Shown here in pieces: positions 44,869 through 54,363 of a stretch of 64,000 nt of DNA. The stretch lies in NCBI GenBank assembly GCA_963511305.1, contig CAUPIJ010000007.1, forward strand, positions 5,761 to 69,760, given 5' to 3'. The stretch comes from Propionimicrobium sp963511305. Lineage in GTDB: Bacteria > Actinomycetota > Actinomycetes > Propionibacteriales > Propionibacteriaceae. The notes beneath the pieces were generated by a model. It ran no database searches, was not told the DNA's origin, and saw only the letters and a list, made by a program, of their open reading frames with translations. The position numbers and the translations under genes were made by a program. Position 1 is the stretch's first letter. Each line of letters begins with the position of its first letter.

Positions 44869-45611
44869 GACAGATTCGGGCTCTTAGCGTGGCGAGTTTT
44901 AGGGAGTTGCTGCGTGATCCGATGACCACTGGGTTGGGCATGGTCTTTCCTATGTCGTTTATCGCGATGTTTCTGTTGCTGCCGGATCTGCCCCAGCCTG
45001 AGGGCAGGATCAGCGCGTTGGCGTTCGGTTTGCCTGCGATACTGATTTTTGCCTCGCTTTCACTAGGGCTGACGGGCACTGCCGCTCCTATTGCTCAACT
45101 ACGTAAGGACGGCGTGTTGCGAAGTCTTGGGATGACTCCGGTGACGCGCTCGCAGTATCTGTGGGCTCAGATGCCCGCACGAATCGTGGTGATCGGCGTG
45201 GAGTTCTGCTTGATCTGGCTCATTGCGGTCGTCTCTAGATCGCTGAATCTGACGGATTCGGCGATGCTGGTGTGGGCGATGGTGCTCTGTGTGGCGTCGA
45301 CGCTGCCGCTGGGGCTGCTGATCGGGTCTAGATCCGACAACCCGGGGCTGGTCGGGGCACTAGCCGGAATATTGCCTGTCGGTATGATGTTTCTGTGTGG
45401 GCTGTTTCTGCCGTATCGAATGATGCCCGCAGCCGTGGAATACGCGGGTCTGGCGTTTCCCTACACCTACGTTGGTGACATGCTGCGGCATAGCCTAGTT
45501 GGAACTCAATTGCAGTATTCCGTGTTTCAGGGGTCGGCGGTGTGCATCGTGTGGACGGTGACAACGGGTTTGTTGGCCTGGCGATGTTTCAGATGGGATA
45601 GCCAAGAATGA
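44865..45611 (+). CDS. ABC-2 type transporter permease
   Basis: A 248-residue membrane subunit with six helices. It has the ABC-2 arrangement: an N-terminal helix after SVASFRELLRDPMTTGLGMV, and the conserved LAGILPVGMMFLCGLFLPYRMMP before the last helices. It pairs with the preceding ATPase as an exporter of an unknown, probably amphiphilic or peptide, substrate. It overlaps genes on both sides by four bases. Confidence 0.9.
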   Translation: MRQIRALSVASFRELLRDPMTTGLGMVFPMSFIAMFLLLPDLPQPEGRISALAFGLPAILIFASLSLGLTGTAAPIAQLRKDGVLRSLGMTPVTRSQYLWAQMPARIVVIGVEFCLIWLIAVVSRSLNLTDSAMLVWAMVLCVASTLPLGLLIGSRSDNPGLVGALAGILPVGMMFLCGLFLPYRMMPAAVEYAGLAFPYTYVGDMLRHSLVGTQLQYSVFQGSAVCIVWTVTTGLLAWRCFRWDSQE

Positions 45612-45877
45612 GTGCTACGAAAACGAGATTCAGTGATCAAACAGCCACGAATCTGAATAATCTGGTGGGGCGTACAGGTGTTGTGGGAGGTACGGTTAAA
45701 CTACCGGTTTCCGATGGGGATGGGCGAATATCCATTTACGCAGCTAGCACAGGTAATCTCGCGGCCGTACTAGACGGGGTTCGCGCTTCCACACGTGGCG
45801 CTAGTACATGGGGGACTATTGATGGCGCAGGAGGAGCCTTCGACCCCAAAGAAGCCCGCCTTCTCAGCATCGCTTAA
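45608..45877 (+). CDS. Small hypothetical protein coupled to the ABC-2 exporter
   Basis: An 89-residue frame beginning at an ATG that overlaps the permease stop, so translation should be coupled. It reads MSATKTRFSDQTATNLNNLV then a Gly/Val/Asp-rich hydrophilic stretch (GRTGVVGGTVKLPVSDGDG) and ends FDPKEARLLSIA. There is no signal peptide, membrane segment or recognisable domain. It might be an exported peptide precursor, a stability factor, or the truncated head of a lost longer gene, since the following sequence looks decayed. Confidence 0.4.
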   Translation: MSATKTRFSDQTATNLNNLVGRTGVVGGTVKLPVSDGDGRISIYAASTGNLAAVLDGVRASTRGASTWGTIDGAGGAFDPKEARLLSIA

Positions 45878-45981
45878 GGCTTAGAGCGCTACGCTTCTTG
45901 TGTATACGATGAAAACAGTTCATTTGGGCAACAGCCCGGGAGCTGGGGGCGGAGGCTGTTGACCTCAATCAATTCCCATCC

Positions 45982-46200
45982 ATGTCGGAAACTGAGACTA
46001 AGCACACACCTGTTTGGGTTAAGCCGAATTTTGATGCGCCGATGAGGTGGGTTAGATCCGTTTGCATGATGACGGGGGAAATCCGTTGGATACCTGCAAT
46101 AGCCGTTTACCTACATCTACCGTTCGCGAGTATGGGAGAAAGGTTTACTGTACCGATTTCTACAGGTTGTGCATTACATGCTGATCCTTATCACCCTTAA
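45982..46200 (+). CDS. Doubtful 72-residue ORF
   Basis: Open frame MSETETKHTPVWVKPNFDAP ending CALHADPYHP, with one mildly hydrophobic stretch (WIPAIAVYLHLPF). There is no ribosome binding site and no recognised family. It lies in a low-G+C region that otherwise appears decayed, so it may not be a gene. Confidence 0.2.
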   Translation: MSETETKHTPVWVKPNFDAPMRWVRSVCMMTGEIRWIPAIAVYLHLPFASMGERFTVPISTGCALHADPYHP

Positions 46201-46458
46201 CTAAAAAGCTAAGGCAATCCACATCCACATGCTTCTTGGCCTGACACAGAGTGCTCTCATCCATTCCAGGCATAATATGACGTATCTTCACCGATCTGCT
46301 TCAAGCGGGCTACCTACTGAAAAACTCGATCACCGCGAGATCTAAGGGGTTCATCCACTAAATTAGATAACAGACCATTATCGACTATTTAGGCCGACTG
46401 GATAGACGCAGAACGACACGCTTCCGCAGCAGAAAACCAGCGTTTGGTCGTATCTAGG
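46201..46458. other. Apparently decayed intergenic stretch
   Basis: About 258 bases of mixed composition between the exporter operon and the tRNA, with stops in all frames at short intervals. I see no terminal repeats and no duplicated tRNA end. It may be the remains of a mobile element next to a tRNA, but nothing identifies one. Confidence 0.35.
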
Positions 46459-46532
46459 TGGGACCTGCGGGGCTCGAACCCGCGACAAAGGGATTATGAG
46501 TCCCCTGCTCTAACCTGCTGAGCTAAGGTCCC
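46459..46532 (-). tRNA. tRNA with CAT anticodon (Ile2 or elongator Met)
   Basis: On the minus strand: acceptor GGGACCT / AGGTCCC, discriminator A, D arm AGCTCAGCAGGTTAGAGC, anticodon arm GGGGA CTCATAA TCCC, T arm CGGGTTCGAGCCCCG. The CAT anticodon fits elongator Met or, after lysidine modification, Ile for AUA. The GAGCAGGGGACTCATAATC context resembles bacterial tRNA-Ile2, which I slightly prefer. No CCA is encoded. Confidence 0.92.
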
Positions 46533-46578
46533 GAACGGCTTAGCCGAAAGCCCATTGTACATTATCACTGGAAGATAG

Positions 46579-47382
46579 TTAAAGCCTGCTGCGCTCAGAG
46601 CTGGGCGCAGCAGCACTGCCGCCGGAAGATCCGTCTTGCGGTTGCTGCTCGCTGGTCTCGCCGGCGGAGGGGCTGACGGATTGCTCGCCGGCTGAGCTAT
46701 CGGCGTCTGACGGATCTTGAGCCTGCTCGCTCTGCGTGGGGACGGGAGGCGGTGGCTGCTCTGGCGGGGTGTTCTGAAACAGCAAGACGGCGATCAACAG
46801 TCCAAGCCCGGTGATAACCAGGGTCAGCAGCCAGCCCGCAAAAATCGGCAATACGCCCGCCCTGTCGTGGCGGCCTGGCCAGGGCAATGGCCAAGACTTC
46901 CAGCTTCCCCTTCCAGCATCCCTTACCCAGTGCAGCCGATAGTCCGGGCCCTCGTCCGGCTGCTCACCGCTTGCCATTTCGATAGTTTCGAGCAGCCTGT
47001 TCGCCTCGGCCAGTGCATTCGGGCTGCCGTCGTAGGCGAGCGCGACCCAGGCCTCGGTCTCGCCAATCTCAGCCTGCTGGGTAAATTTGTAACCGAGTCT
47101 GCCGCTGTCCTGACCCTTGCCGCCCCTGGCGACGACGGTGTCGGCGTGCATCTTGTTGACCTCGCCTGCCAGGCGGTCGCGGACCGCCGCGTCGTTTCCC
47201 GCCCCGGAGTTGAGCGAGAGAAGCATAACCTCCGAGCACAGATCGTTGTGGGCGAAGTAGACGACGGCACCCCTGCTGGCCGTCAGCCTGGCGTCCAGCC
47301 AGAACCCGCCGATGCTCGGCGGGTCGATATCTAGCAGCGGATAAGCGTTTGCCCCGCTGGACTGGCTTGGTGGTGGCATCAA
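46579..47382 (-). CDS. Hypothetical single-pass membrane protein with Pro/Ser/Gln-rich tail
   Basis: A 267-residue protein. The N-terminal 170 residues look globular and cytoplasmic (LTASRGAVVYFAHNDLCSEVM and EAWVALAYDGSPNALAEANRLL). One helix is present at about 180-200 (GWLLTLVITGLGLLIAVLLF). A low-complexity tail rich in Pro, Gln, Ser and Ala (PPEQPPPPVPTQ) ends the protein, presumably outside. No family recognised. It is divergent from the moxR operon with about 125 bases between them. Confidence 0.75.
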   Translation of the reverse strand: MMPPPSQSSGANAYPLLDIDPPSIGGFWLDARLTASRGAVVYFAHNDLCSEVMLLSLNSGAGNDAAVRDRLAGEVNKMHADTVVARGGKGQDSGRLGYKFTQQAEIGETEAWVALAYDGSPNALAEANRLLETIEMASGEQPDEGPDYRLHWVRDAGRGSWKSWPLPWPGRHDRAGVLPIFAGWLLTLVITGLGLLIAVLLFQNTPPEQPPPPVPTQSEQAQDPSDADSSAGEQSVSPSAGETSEQQPQDGSSGGSAAAPSSERSRL

Positions 47383-47506
47383 AAATAATCTTATATTGCA
47401 GATAAACCACTAGCTAAATGGTTCGAACTATCACAGCTTTGGTGGGTACTCTTGAAAAGTAAGTTGCGGCGCAAGATGCGTTGCAGGGCAACATGCTAGG
47501 AGATCC

Positions 47507-48637
47507 GTGACTATCGACGTGCAGAACACCCAGCAGGCCTCTGGCATCCTCCAAGAGGCGATCAGCGCTGTTCAGAAAGTAATCGTTGGTCAAGACCACA
47601 TGGTTCAGCAGTTGATGGTCGGGCTACTGGCGAAGGGGCACATCCTGCTGGAGGGCGTGCCGGGCACCGCAAAGACGCTTGCGGTACGCACGTTCTCGAC
47701 GGTGGTCGGAGGCGACTTCGCCAGGGTTCAGTTCACCCCAGACCTGGTGCCAAGCGACATCATCGGCACCCGCGTCTACTCGGCGGCTAAAGAAACATTC
47801 GACACCGAGCTCGGGCCAGTTTTCGTGAACTTCGTGCTCGCCGATGAGATCAACCGCGCCCCGGCCAAGGTCCAGTCCGCGATGCTTGAGCTGATGGCAG
47901 AAAAACAGGTCACGATCGCCGGTAAAACATATCCGCTGCCGGATCCGTTCACCGTAATCGCAACCCAAAACCCGGTCGAGTCGGAGGGCGTCTACCCGCT
48001 GCCGGAAGCGCAGCGCGACCGCTTTCTGATGAAAGTGGACGTGCCGTATCCGAAGGGAGACGAGGAGCTCGAGATCCTCAACCGCATGGCGGTTAAACCC
48101 CCGACGGCCAGACAAGTGCTCGATCCGAGGTTGATGCTGCAACTGCAGCAGAAGGCAGCTAGCGTTTTCGTGCACAAGATGATCAACGAGTACATGGTTC
48201 GCCTTGTGCTGGCCACTAGGCGACCGGCCGAATTCGGGCTCCCCGAGCTGCGGCCTGTCATCCAGATCGGCAACTCATCCCGCGCGACCCTTGGCCTTTC
48301 AGCAGCGTCAAGGGCGCTAGCCCTAATCAAGGGCAGGGACTACGTCTTGCCGGCCGACGTCCAAGAGGTCGCCCTGGACGTGATGGCGCACAGGCTGACG
48401 TTGACCTTCGACGCGATCGCCGACGATGTTTCGCCGCACGATGTCGTGGCAAAGATCTTGAACAAGGTGCCAGCGCCGATCCAGGTTCGCAAAGATTCGC
48501 AGGGCAGCGCACAGCAGCTTCCGCAAGCGCCAAACTCGCCTCAGCAGGGCAGATGGGTGCCGACGCAGCCGGTTCCAGTCGGCCAACCAGCCAATTTTCC
48601 ACCTCCTCAGCCAAGACAGTACGGTCAGCCTAGATAA
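47507..48637 (+). CDS. MoxR-family AAA+ ATPase
   Basis: A 376-residue chaperone-like ATPase: Walker A EGVPGTAKT, Walker B VLADEINRAP, sensor 1 VIATQNPVES, arginine-finger region LPEAQRDRFLMK. The C-terminus is a Pro/Gln-rich tail. Start GTG 47507 with TAGGAGATCC upstream. MoxR ATPases act with the DUF58 and VWA proteins encoded next to them, in maturation or stress functions of the cell envelope. The stop and the next start overlap (TAATG). Confidence 0.93.
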   Translation: MTIDVQNTQQASGILQEAISAVQKVIVGQDHMVQQLMVGLLAKGHILLEGVPGTAKTLAVRTFSTVVGGDFARVQFTPDLVPSDIIGTRVYSAAKETFDTELGPVFVNFVLADEINRAPAKVQSAMLELMAEKQVTIAGKTYPLPDPFTVIATQNPVESEGVYPLPEAQRDRFLMKVDVPYPKGDEELEILNRMAVKPPTARQVLDPRLMLQLQQKAASVFVHKMINEYMVRLVLATRRPAEFGLPELRPVIQIGNSSRATLGLSAASRALALIKGRDYVLPADVQEVALDVMAHRLTLTFDAIADDVSPHDVVAKILNKVPAPIQVRKDSQGSAQQLPQAPNSPQQGRWVPTQPVPVGQPANFPPPQPRQYGQPR

Positions 48638-49677
48638 TGCCGGGCCCCGATTTTTTCCTGCCCAAGGCTCGCGCGGCGCAAAGTGTGCTCAGCGAGCCGA
48701 CCGGGCCGACGCTCGGCCTACACGATCTGACAGCAGAGGGCGCGCTCAGAAGGCTGGAACTGAAGATCGTTCGTCGGCTCGAGGGCTTTTTGCAGGGCGA
48801 TCATCTGGGCCTGATCTCTGGGCCTGGCTCGGATCTGAACGACGCCAGGCCGTATGTGCCTGGCCAGGACGACGTTCGCCGGATGGACTGGGCCGTTACC
48901 GCCCGCACCGGTGTGCCACACGTTCGGGACACGATCGCCGATCGGGAGCTGGAAATCTATGCTCTCCTGGATGCCACCCCGTCGATGAACTGGGGAACCG
49001 CAGCCGTCACCAAACGCGATCTTGGCATCGCCGCCATCGCCACGCTCGGCTTCGTCAGCCAGAAAATGGGCGATAGGTTCGGCGGTCTGGTCTTGCATTC
49101 CAGTAATGTCCGCCGCTACCCGGCCCGCTCCGGCCGTCAGGCGCTCTACGCCCTGCTCCGCAAGCTGCTCAACGACCCGATCGAGAGCGACGATCCGAAC
49201 CCAAGACTGACGCTCGCCGACGGCATCGAGGCGCTCGTGCGCACGCAGCGTCGCCGCGGAATGCGAATCGTCGTCTCCGACTTCCTGACGGCTCATGACA
49301 GCGAGATAGACCCGCAAACCCCGCCGGAGTGGGAGAAGCCGCTGAGGCGGTTGGCGGTTCGCAACCAGGTGCTCTGCATAGAGGTCATCGACGCAGCGGA
49401 AATCAGCTTTCCGGACGCAGGCGAACAGCTGATCCGCGACCCCGAGACCGATTTTTCCCGCTACGTGAACACCTCTCAAGCCAAGGCCAGGCAGGCGATC
49501 GACGACGCCAATCACGCCAAGCGCCTCAGAACGGCAGCCGCGATGCGCAGGGCAGGTGTCGGCCACCTGGTGCTGCGAACCGACAGCGATTGGGTGGCGG
49601 ATATCGCTAGATTCGTTCTGACCTATCGAAGGACGGCGGGTTTCATCCACCAGCCACCGCAGGGGGTGATCAAGTGA
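48637..49677 (+). CDS. DUF58 domain-containing protein
   Basis: A 346-residue protein whose first A of ATG is the last base of the moxR stop. The DUF58 signature is GPGSDLNDARPYVPGQDDVRRMDWAVTARTG, followed by a degenerate VWA-like fold (EIYALLDATPSMNWGTAAVTK). It has no membrane segment. The family is almost always linked to MoxR. It overlaps the next gene by four bases (GTGA). Confidence 0.92.
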   Translation: MPGPDFFLPKARAAQSVLSEPTGPTLGLHDLTAEGALRRLELKIVRRLEGFLQGDHLGLISGPGSDLNDARPYVPGQDDVRRMDWAVTARTGVPHVRDTIADRELEIYALLDATPSMNWGTAAVTKRDLGIAAIATLGFVSQKMGDRFGGLVLHSSNVRRYPARSGRQALYALLRKLLNDPIESDDPNPRLTLADGIEALVRTQRRRGMRIVVSDFLTAHDSEIDPQTPPEWEKPLRRLAVRNQVLCIEVIDAAEISFPDAGEQLIRDPETDFSRYVNTSQAKARQAIDDANHAKRLRTAAAMRRAGVGHLVLRTDSDWVADIARFVLTYRRTAGFIHQPPQGVIK

Positions 49678-50666
49678 GCGAAGAAACCACCAGGGTGCTG
49701 TTCTGGGACTTTTTGAACGCCAACCGACTGTGGTCGCTGCTGGTCGTCGTGCTGTTGGCCATCCTCTATGTGATCTTGCTCGGGCTGCGCAGAAACCGGG
49801 GCATCAGGTACACCCAGACCGCGATCCTCGGTGCGGTGCTGCCCAGGCAGCGGCAGTGGCGTCGCCATCTCGTGGTGATCGCCGCGCTCCTCGCCCTGGC
49901 GGCGATCCTACTGGCCTGGGCGCGCCCGGCTGGCAAGGAGAAGGTGCCCAGGGAGCGAGCCACGATCGCGCTAGTTCTCGATTCCTCGCTTTCCATGCAG
50001 GCTGAAGACGTCTCACCTAATAGGTTCGAGGCCTCAAAAAAGGCCGCCACCAGCTTCCTCGACGGGCTGCCCGCAAAATACAACCTCTCGGTGGTCTCGT
50101 TATCGGGCAAGCCGAACACCCTGATCCCCGCATCCAAGGACAGGGGAGCGGCTCGCAGGGCAATCGAGCTGATGGATTTTGCCGAGGGCACCGAGATCGG
50201 TGAATCGCTGAAGCAGGCCATCACGACTATCGAGTCTGCCCCTGGCGATGAGGGCGAGAAGGTGCCCGGCATGATCATCCTGCTCTCCGACGGCGGCGAC
50301 GGCGGGGCCGAACCAGGCGAGCAGATGTCCACGGCCACGAAGGAAGCCATCGAGCAGGCCAAGACAAAAGAAATCCCGATCTACACCATCGCCTACGGAA
50401 CCATGAACGGCTACGTCGACCTTGATGGTCAGCGCTTTAACGTGGCCCCGGATACGGAATTGCTGAACCAAATCGCTTCACAGACCGGCGGCGAGTCTAT
50501 CGGAGCAAAAAGCCCGGAGCGACTGCAGCAGGCCTACGAGAAGATGAACAGCGCGATCAGCTACGAAGAGGTAAACAAGGAAGTCACTGCTCGCTGGGTG
50601 ATGTACGCGCTGATCTTCGCCATGATCTCGTTCGTCGGTTGTTTCGCGATGGCTGCGAGGTGGTAG
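49674..50666 (+). CDS. VWA domain membrane protein (BatA-like)
   Basis: A 330-residue protein: an N-terminal aerotolerance-type membrane region (two helices, about 25-40 and 60-85), a von Willebrand A domain with the metal motif DSSLSM (DxSxS), ILLSDGGDGG as the third motif, and a C-terminal membrane helix. This is the Bat/VWA arrangement encoded after moxR and DUF58. Start GTG 49674, overlapping the DUF58 stop. Confidence 0.9.
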   Translation: MSEETTRVLFWDFLNANRLWSLLVVVLLAILYVILLGLRRNRGIRYTQTAILGAVLPRQRQWRRHLVVIAALLALAAILLAWARPAGKEKVPRERATIALVLDSSLSMQAEDVSPNRFEASKKAATSFLDGLPAKYNLSVVSLSGKPNTLIPASKDRGAARRAIELMDFAEGTEIGESLKQAITTIESAPGDEGEKVPGMIILLSDGGDGGAEPGEQMSTATKEAIEQAKTKEIPIYTIAYGTMNGYVDLDGQRFNVAPDTELLNQIASQTGGESIGAKSPERLQQAYEKMNSAISYEEVNKEVTARWVMYALIFAMISFVGCFAMAARW

Positions 50667-50668
50667 CG

Positions 50669-51607
50669 ATGGAATTTCTCAATCCCGCACGCCTGTGGTG
50701 GCTGTTTCTGGTTATCGCTTTAGGGTTCGGATACCTCATCTATGCCCTAGTCGGCTCAGGTAAGGCTAAAGCAAGCTTTGGTGGCGCCAGGGTTAAGCAG
50801 TCTGGGGTTAAGAAGGTTCTAGCCGCGCTGGCGTCGCTGCTTTCTATCATGACGCTGATCATCGCCTGGGCGCAGCCGATGGGCATGCGGGATGTGCCCA
50901 GGCAGCGAGCCACCGTGGTAATCGCCATCGACGTGTCGATTTCAATGCGCTGCGAGGATATCCAGCCAAACCGATTCGAGTCCGCGAAGGCTGCTGCTAA
51001 AGAGTTCGTCGACCTGCTGCCTGACGGTTTCAACGTCTCCTTGGTTCTTTTCGCGGGCGATATCGAGCTGCAGAGCGTGCCCACCACCGACAAGAGCACG
51101 GTGAAAGCGTCCATCGACGCCGCGGAGATGGCCGCTTCGACCGCGATCGGCGAGGGCATCTACTCGGCGCTGGATTCCTTGAGGTTTGCGCCGCCGAATC
51201 CAGATGATCCGAATGAGCCGGTGCCCGCGGCCGTGGTGCTGCTTTCCGACGGCTATACGAACGTCGGCCGCAGTTCATCCGACGCGGCTAAGGCTGCCAA
51301 GGATCAGGGGGTGCCGGTCTACACCATCGCCTTCGGCACGCCGGGCGGATATGTCGTTGACCAGGGGCAGAAGGTCAGGGTGCCCGTAGACCACGTCGAG
51401 CTCTCCACCATTGCTAACATCTCGGGCGGCAAGAAATTTAGTGCTGAGTCGAGCGCAGATCTGCTGGACGTCTACGAGAAGCTAGCGGTTTCGCTTGGCA
51501 GCGACAAGGAACGGTACGAGATCACGGAGAAATTCGCTGGTTTTGCCGCCATCTTCGCGCTGTTCGCCGCTATGGGCGTGATCTCGCTTGCCGCGCGATG
51601 GCCGTAG
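50669..51607 (+). CDS. VWA domain membrane protein (BatB-like)
   Basis: A 312-residue paralogue of the preceding protein from ATG 50669 (MEFLNPARLWWLFLVI), two bases after its stop. The metal motif is DVSISM and VVLLSDGYTNVG matches the later motif. There are two N-terminal helices and one C-terminal helix. The in-frame TTG 50639 would start inside the previous gene. It ends the four-gene MoxR operon. Confidence 0.91.
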   Translation: MEFLNPARLWWLFLVIALGFGYLIYALVGSGKAKASFGGARVKQSGVKKVLAALASLLSIMTLIIAWAQPMGMRDVPRQRATVVIAIDVSISMRCEDIQPNRFESAKAAAKEFVDLLPDGFNVSLVLFAGDIELQSVPTTDKSTVKASIDAAEMAASTAIGEGIYSALDSLRFAPPNPDDPNEPVPAAVVLLSDGYTNVGRSSSDAAKAAKDQGVPVYTIAFGTPGGYVVDQGQKVRVPVDHVELSTIANISGGKKFSAESSADLLDVYEKLAVSLGSDKERYEITEKFAGFAAIFALFAAMGVISLAARWP

Positions 51608-51691
51608 TCGGGCCTAGACTTTCCCGGTCTCTGGCCTTAACTGTCTCATGGCAGAAACTGCCCATTGGTCATCAGTGGCTAGGGTAGAGGC

Positions 51692-52408
51692 ATGAGCGCA
51701 GATATTTCTACGAACTTGTCAAGCGTCACCGCAAAGATTCGGGCTGCCTGCGAGCGGGCGGGCAGGGACGCGAGCGAGGTGCGGCTTCTGCCGGTCAGCA
51801 AGACTCACCCCAGCGAGGTCTTGCGGCAGGCAGTCGGGGCGGGTATCAACCAGTTCGGCGAGAATAGGGTTCAGGAAATCGACGCCAAGCGAGCGGAGCT
51901 GAGCGATCTCGACGTCAAGTGGGTGCTGATCGGCCCGCTGCAGTCCAACAAGTGCAGATTGGCTGCTGAGATAGCCGACGAGTTTCAGGCGCTCGAGCGC
52001 CTCAAGGTGGCCAGGATGCTGAACCGGCGCCTGGAGGAGTTGGACAAAGACCTCGACGTTTTCATCGAGGTCAACACCTCGGGTGAGGCTTCCAAGCACG
52101 GGCTCGACCCGTCCGAGGTACTGGATTTCGCGTTCGCCCTGGAGGAATATCCCAGGCTGAAGCCGCGAGGCCTGATGACCGTGGCGATTCCGGGCCCTGA
52201 CTTCGAGAAGGTGGCTGCCTGCTTCGAGACGTTACGAGAACTTCAGGGTGAGCTGAAAAATAAGCTACCGCAGCACGATTGGCGGGAGCTATCGATGGGC
52301 ATGTCGGGAGATTTCGAGCTGGCCATCGAGCACGGCTCGACCTGCGTTCGCGTGGGCTCCGCCATCTTCGGTGCCCGCGAATACCCTAGTCAAGACCAAG
52401 AGTCTTAA
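51692..52408 (+). CDS. Pyridoxal phosphate homeostasis protein (YggS/PROSC family)
   Basis: A 238-residue single-domain PLP-binding TIM barrel. The cofactor lysine lies in VRLLPVSKTHPSEVLRQAV. The family signatures FGENRVQE, WVLIGPLQSNK and LSMGMSGDFELAIEHGST(x)VRVGSAIFG are present. It buffers PLP rather than acting as an enzyme. Its 3' end overlaps the convergent S9 peptidase gene by 23 bases. Confidence 0.94.
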   Translation: MSADISTNLSSVTAKIRAACERAGRDASEVRLLPVSKTHPSEVLRQAVGAGINQFGENRVQEIDAKRAELSDLDVKWVLIGPLQSNKCRLAAEIADEFQALERLKVARMLNRRLEELDKDLDVFIEVNTSGEASKHGLDPSEVLDFAFALEEYPRLKPRGLMTVAIPGPDFEKVAACFETLRELQGELKNKLPQHDWRELSMGMSGDFELAIEHGSTCVRVGSAIFGAREYPSQDQES

Positions 52409-54200
52409 CTGCGAAGCGATACTGCGCGGCCAACGATTCCTTCCTCGCTTCGGCGGTTCGGAAGCCGTGGCTCTCGTTCTCGAAGACGATCAGTTCCACA
52501 TCGACGCCCGCCTTCTCCAGCGCATCGGTCATCTGCTGCGACTGAGAAAGCGGCACGATCGGGTCCTCGCTGCCCTGCAAAATCAGCATCGGCGAGGTAA
52601 TCTTGCCGACCGCTTTGATCGGGGAGCGTTCCTCGTAGCGATCCTTCGTTGCCGGCCAGGGCCCGACCAGGGTGTCCAGGTAGCGGGCCTCGAACTTCGG
52701 CCCGCCCACCATGGCGCTCAGATCCGCCACGCCGTAGCGGCTGATGCCGCCGGCAAAGATGTTTGAGCTGGCCAGCGCGGAGAAGACTGTCAGGCCGCCT
52801 GCCGAGGAGCCGCTGATGATCGCCTTCGACTTGTCGACCAGGCCGCGCTCGGCGGCCGTTTCTACGGCGGCGATCACGTCGTCCCGATCCGCGATGGTCC
52901 AGGATTCCCGGAGCCGATTGCGGAAATCCCTGCCGAAGCCTGCAGAGCCCGAATAGTTTACGTCCAAGACCGCGAAGCCGCGCGAGGTCCAGAACTGCAC
53001 CTGCGGATCGTACTGATCAGTGCGGAAGAGCGTCGGCCCGCTGTGCGCCAGAACCAGCACCGGGGGCAACTCCGCGCTCGAGTATCTGGGATTCTTGTGC
53101 GCGTAGAACCAGGCCTGTGCCTTGCCTCGCGGTCCATCGAAAATGAGCGACTCGGCAACGGAGATCTCATCTGGGTCGTGGCCGACCTCCAGCTCGTATA
53201 CCGTCTGCAGGGAGCCGTCAGCGCCAACCCTGATGACGGCCGCTCCGGCGTCGCTGCGGCGCACCAGGGCATAACCGACCGCGCCGTTGGAATCGATGGA
53301 ATCCACCTCAGCAACCTGCAGAAGGTCGCGCGTGCTGCCTTCTTCGATAAGGCCGAGCCAGGCTAGGCCCTCCTTTCGATAACTGACCAGCTGAGCCTCT
53401 CCGAGAGGGGCGTGCGCCGCGTTGGTCGCGATCCACTGCGGGATATCGAAATCGTATTCCTCGTCATGCAGGGGCTCGATCTGTTCGCTGGCCGTCAGCT
53501 TGTGCAGGTTGTAGAAGCCGGTTTCATCGCTGACATAAACCAGAGAACCGTCGGCTTGCCAGCGCGGATGCTGGACGCTGATGCCATCTACTCCCCGCCC
53601 AGGAGCGCCAGCGATTAGCTTCGGCAGTCGCCCGGAATCGCCCAGGTGGGTGAAGTAAAGGCAAGTTGAGTCCCAGGGCATCGCGGGCTGCTGCCACTGC
53701 GTCCAGGCAAGAGTGCGGTCTGGCCCTGGCGTCGGGTTAGCGTAAAAATTGGCACCCGCGACCACCTCAGTGATCAGCTTCGTATCGATGTTAATCGCGA
53801 CTATCGAATTGCGCTCGGACTCTTCCTCGCGAACCGCAAAAACTTGCCCGTCTGCCAGTCTGACCCCGCCGAGATTTATCGGCTCGTCGGTCAGCTGCTT
53901 GGTCTCGTTATCGGCAAGCAGCCACAAGGTAGAGTCGCTGACGTAGGCCACCTGCCCGTCGCGAGCGTCGTAAGCCCCGCCGCCGTAGCTATTAATGCGC
54001 GATCGCACATCGGCCGAGGGCGTCAGGTCGGTGATTTTGCCCTCGCGTAGCCGCTTTATTGTTGTTCTGCCGTCCTCTGTTGGAATGGATTCGAGCCAGT
54101 AGACGTCATCGCCGTCCACCACGACGTGGCTGATGGTCACACCAGCCTCAAGGACGTCATCAATGCTGAAGGTTGAAGCCCAAGTTCCAAGCGAAGTCAT
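52386..54200 (-). CDS. Prolyl oligopeptidase family serine peptidase (S9)
   Basis: A 604-residue protein with an N-terminal beta-propeller-like region and a C-terminal alpha/beta-hydrolase domain. The nucleophile elbow is ISGSSAGGLTVF, the acid is in LQGSEDPIVPLSQS and the histidine in ENESHGFRT, so the triad is complete. There is no signal peptide, so it is probably cytoplasmic. Such peptidases cleave short peptides. It stands alone. Confidence 0.92.
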   Translation of the reverse strand: MTSLGTWASTFSIDDVLEAGVTISHVVVDGDDVYWLESIPTEDGRTTIKRLREGKITDLTPSADVRSRINSYGGGAYDARDGQVAYVSDSTLWLLADNETKQLTDEPINLGGVRLADGQVFAVREEESERNSIVAINIDTKLITEVVAGANFYANPTPGPDRTLAWTQWQQPAMPWDSTCLYFTHLGDSGRLPKLIAGAPGRGVDGISVQHPRWQADGSLVYVSDETGFYNLHKLTASEQIEPLHDEEYDFDIPQWIATNAAHAPLGEAQLVSYRKEGLAWLGLIEEGSTRDLLQVAEVDSIDSNGAVGYALVRRSDAGAAVIRVGADGSLQTVYELEVGHDPDEISVAESLIFDGPRGKAQAWFYAHKNPRYSSAELPPVLVLAHSGPTLFRTDQYDPQVQFWTSRGFAVLDVNYSGSAGFGRDFRNRLRESWTIADRDDVIAAVETAAERGLVDKSKAIISGSSAGGLTVFSALASSNIFAGGISRYGVADLSAMVGGPKFEARYLDTLVGPWPATKDRYEERSPIKAVGKITSPMLILQGSEDPIVPLSQSQQMTDALEKAGVDVELIVFENESHGFRTAEARKESLAAQYRFAVKTLGLD

Positions 54201-54363
54201 ACCCAGATACTAACCGGCGGCACTGACAATTTCGGGCTACCGAAAACTATGCTTCCAAAACCAGTGGGTCTAGTGAAAATAACTAGTTTGTCGACTAACA
54301 TTGCACTAGGCCTTGGGCAACTTGGTTGTAGGGGAAGACACCCGAGTTGACTAGGAGAGGCCG

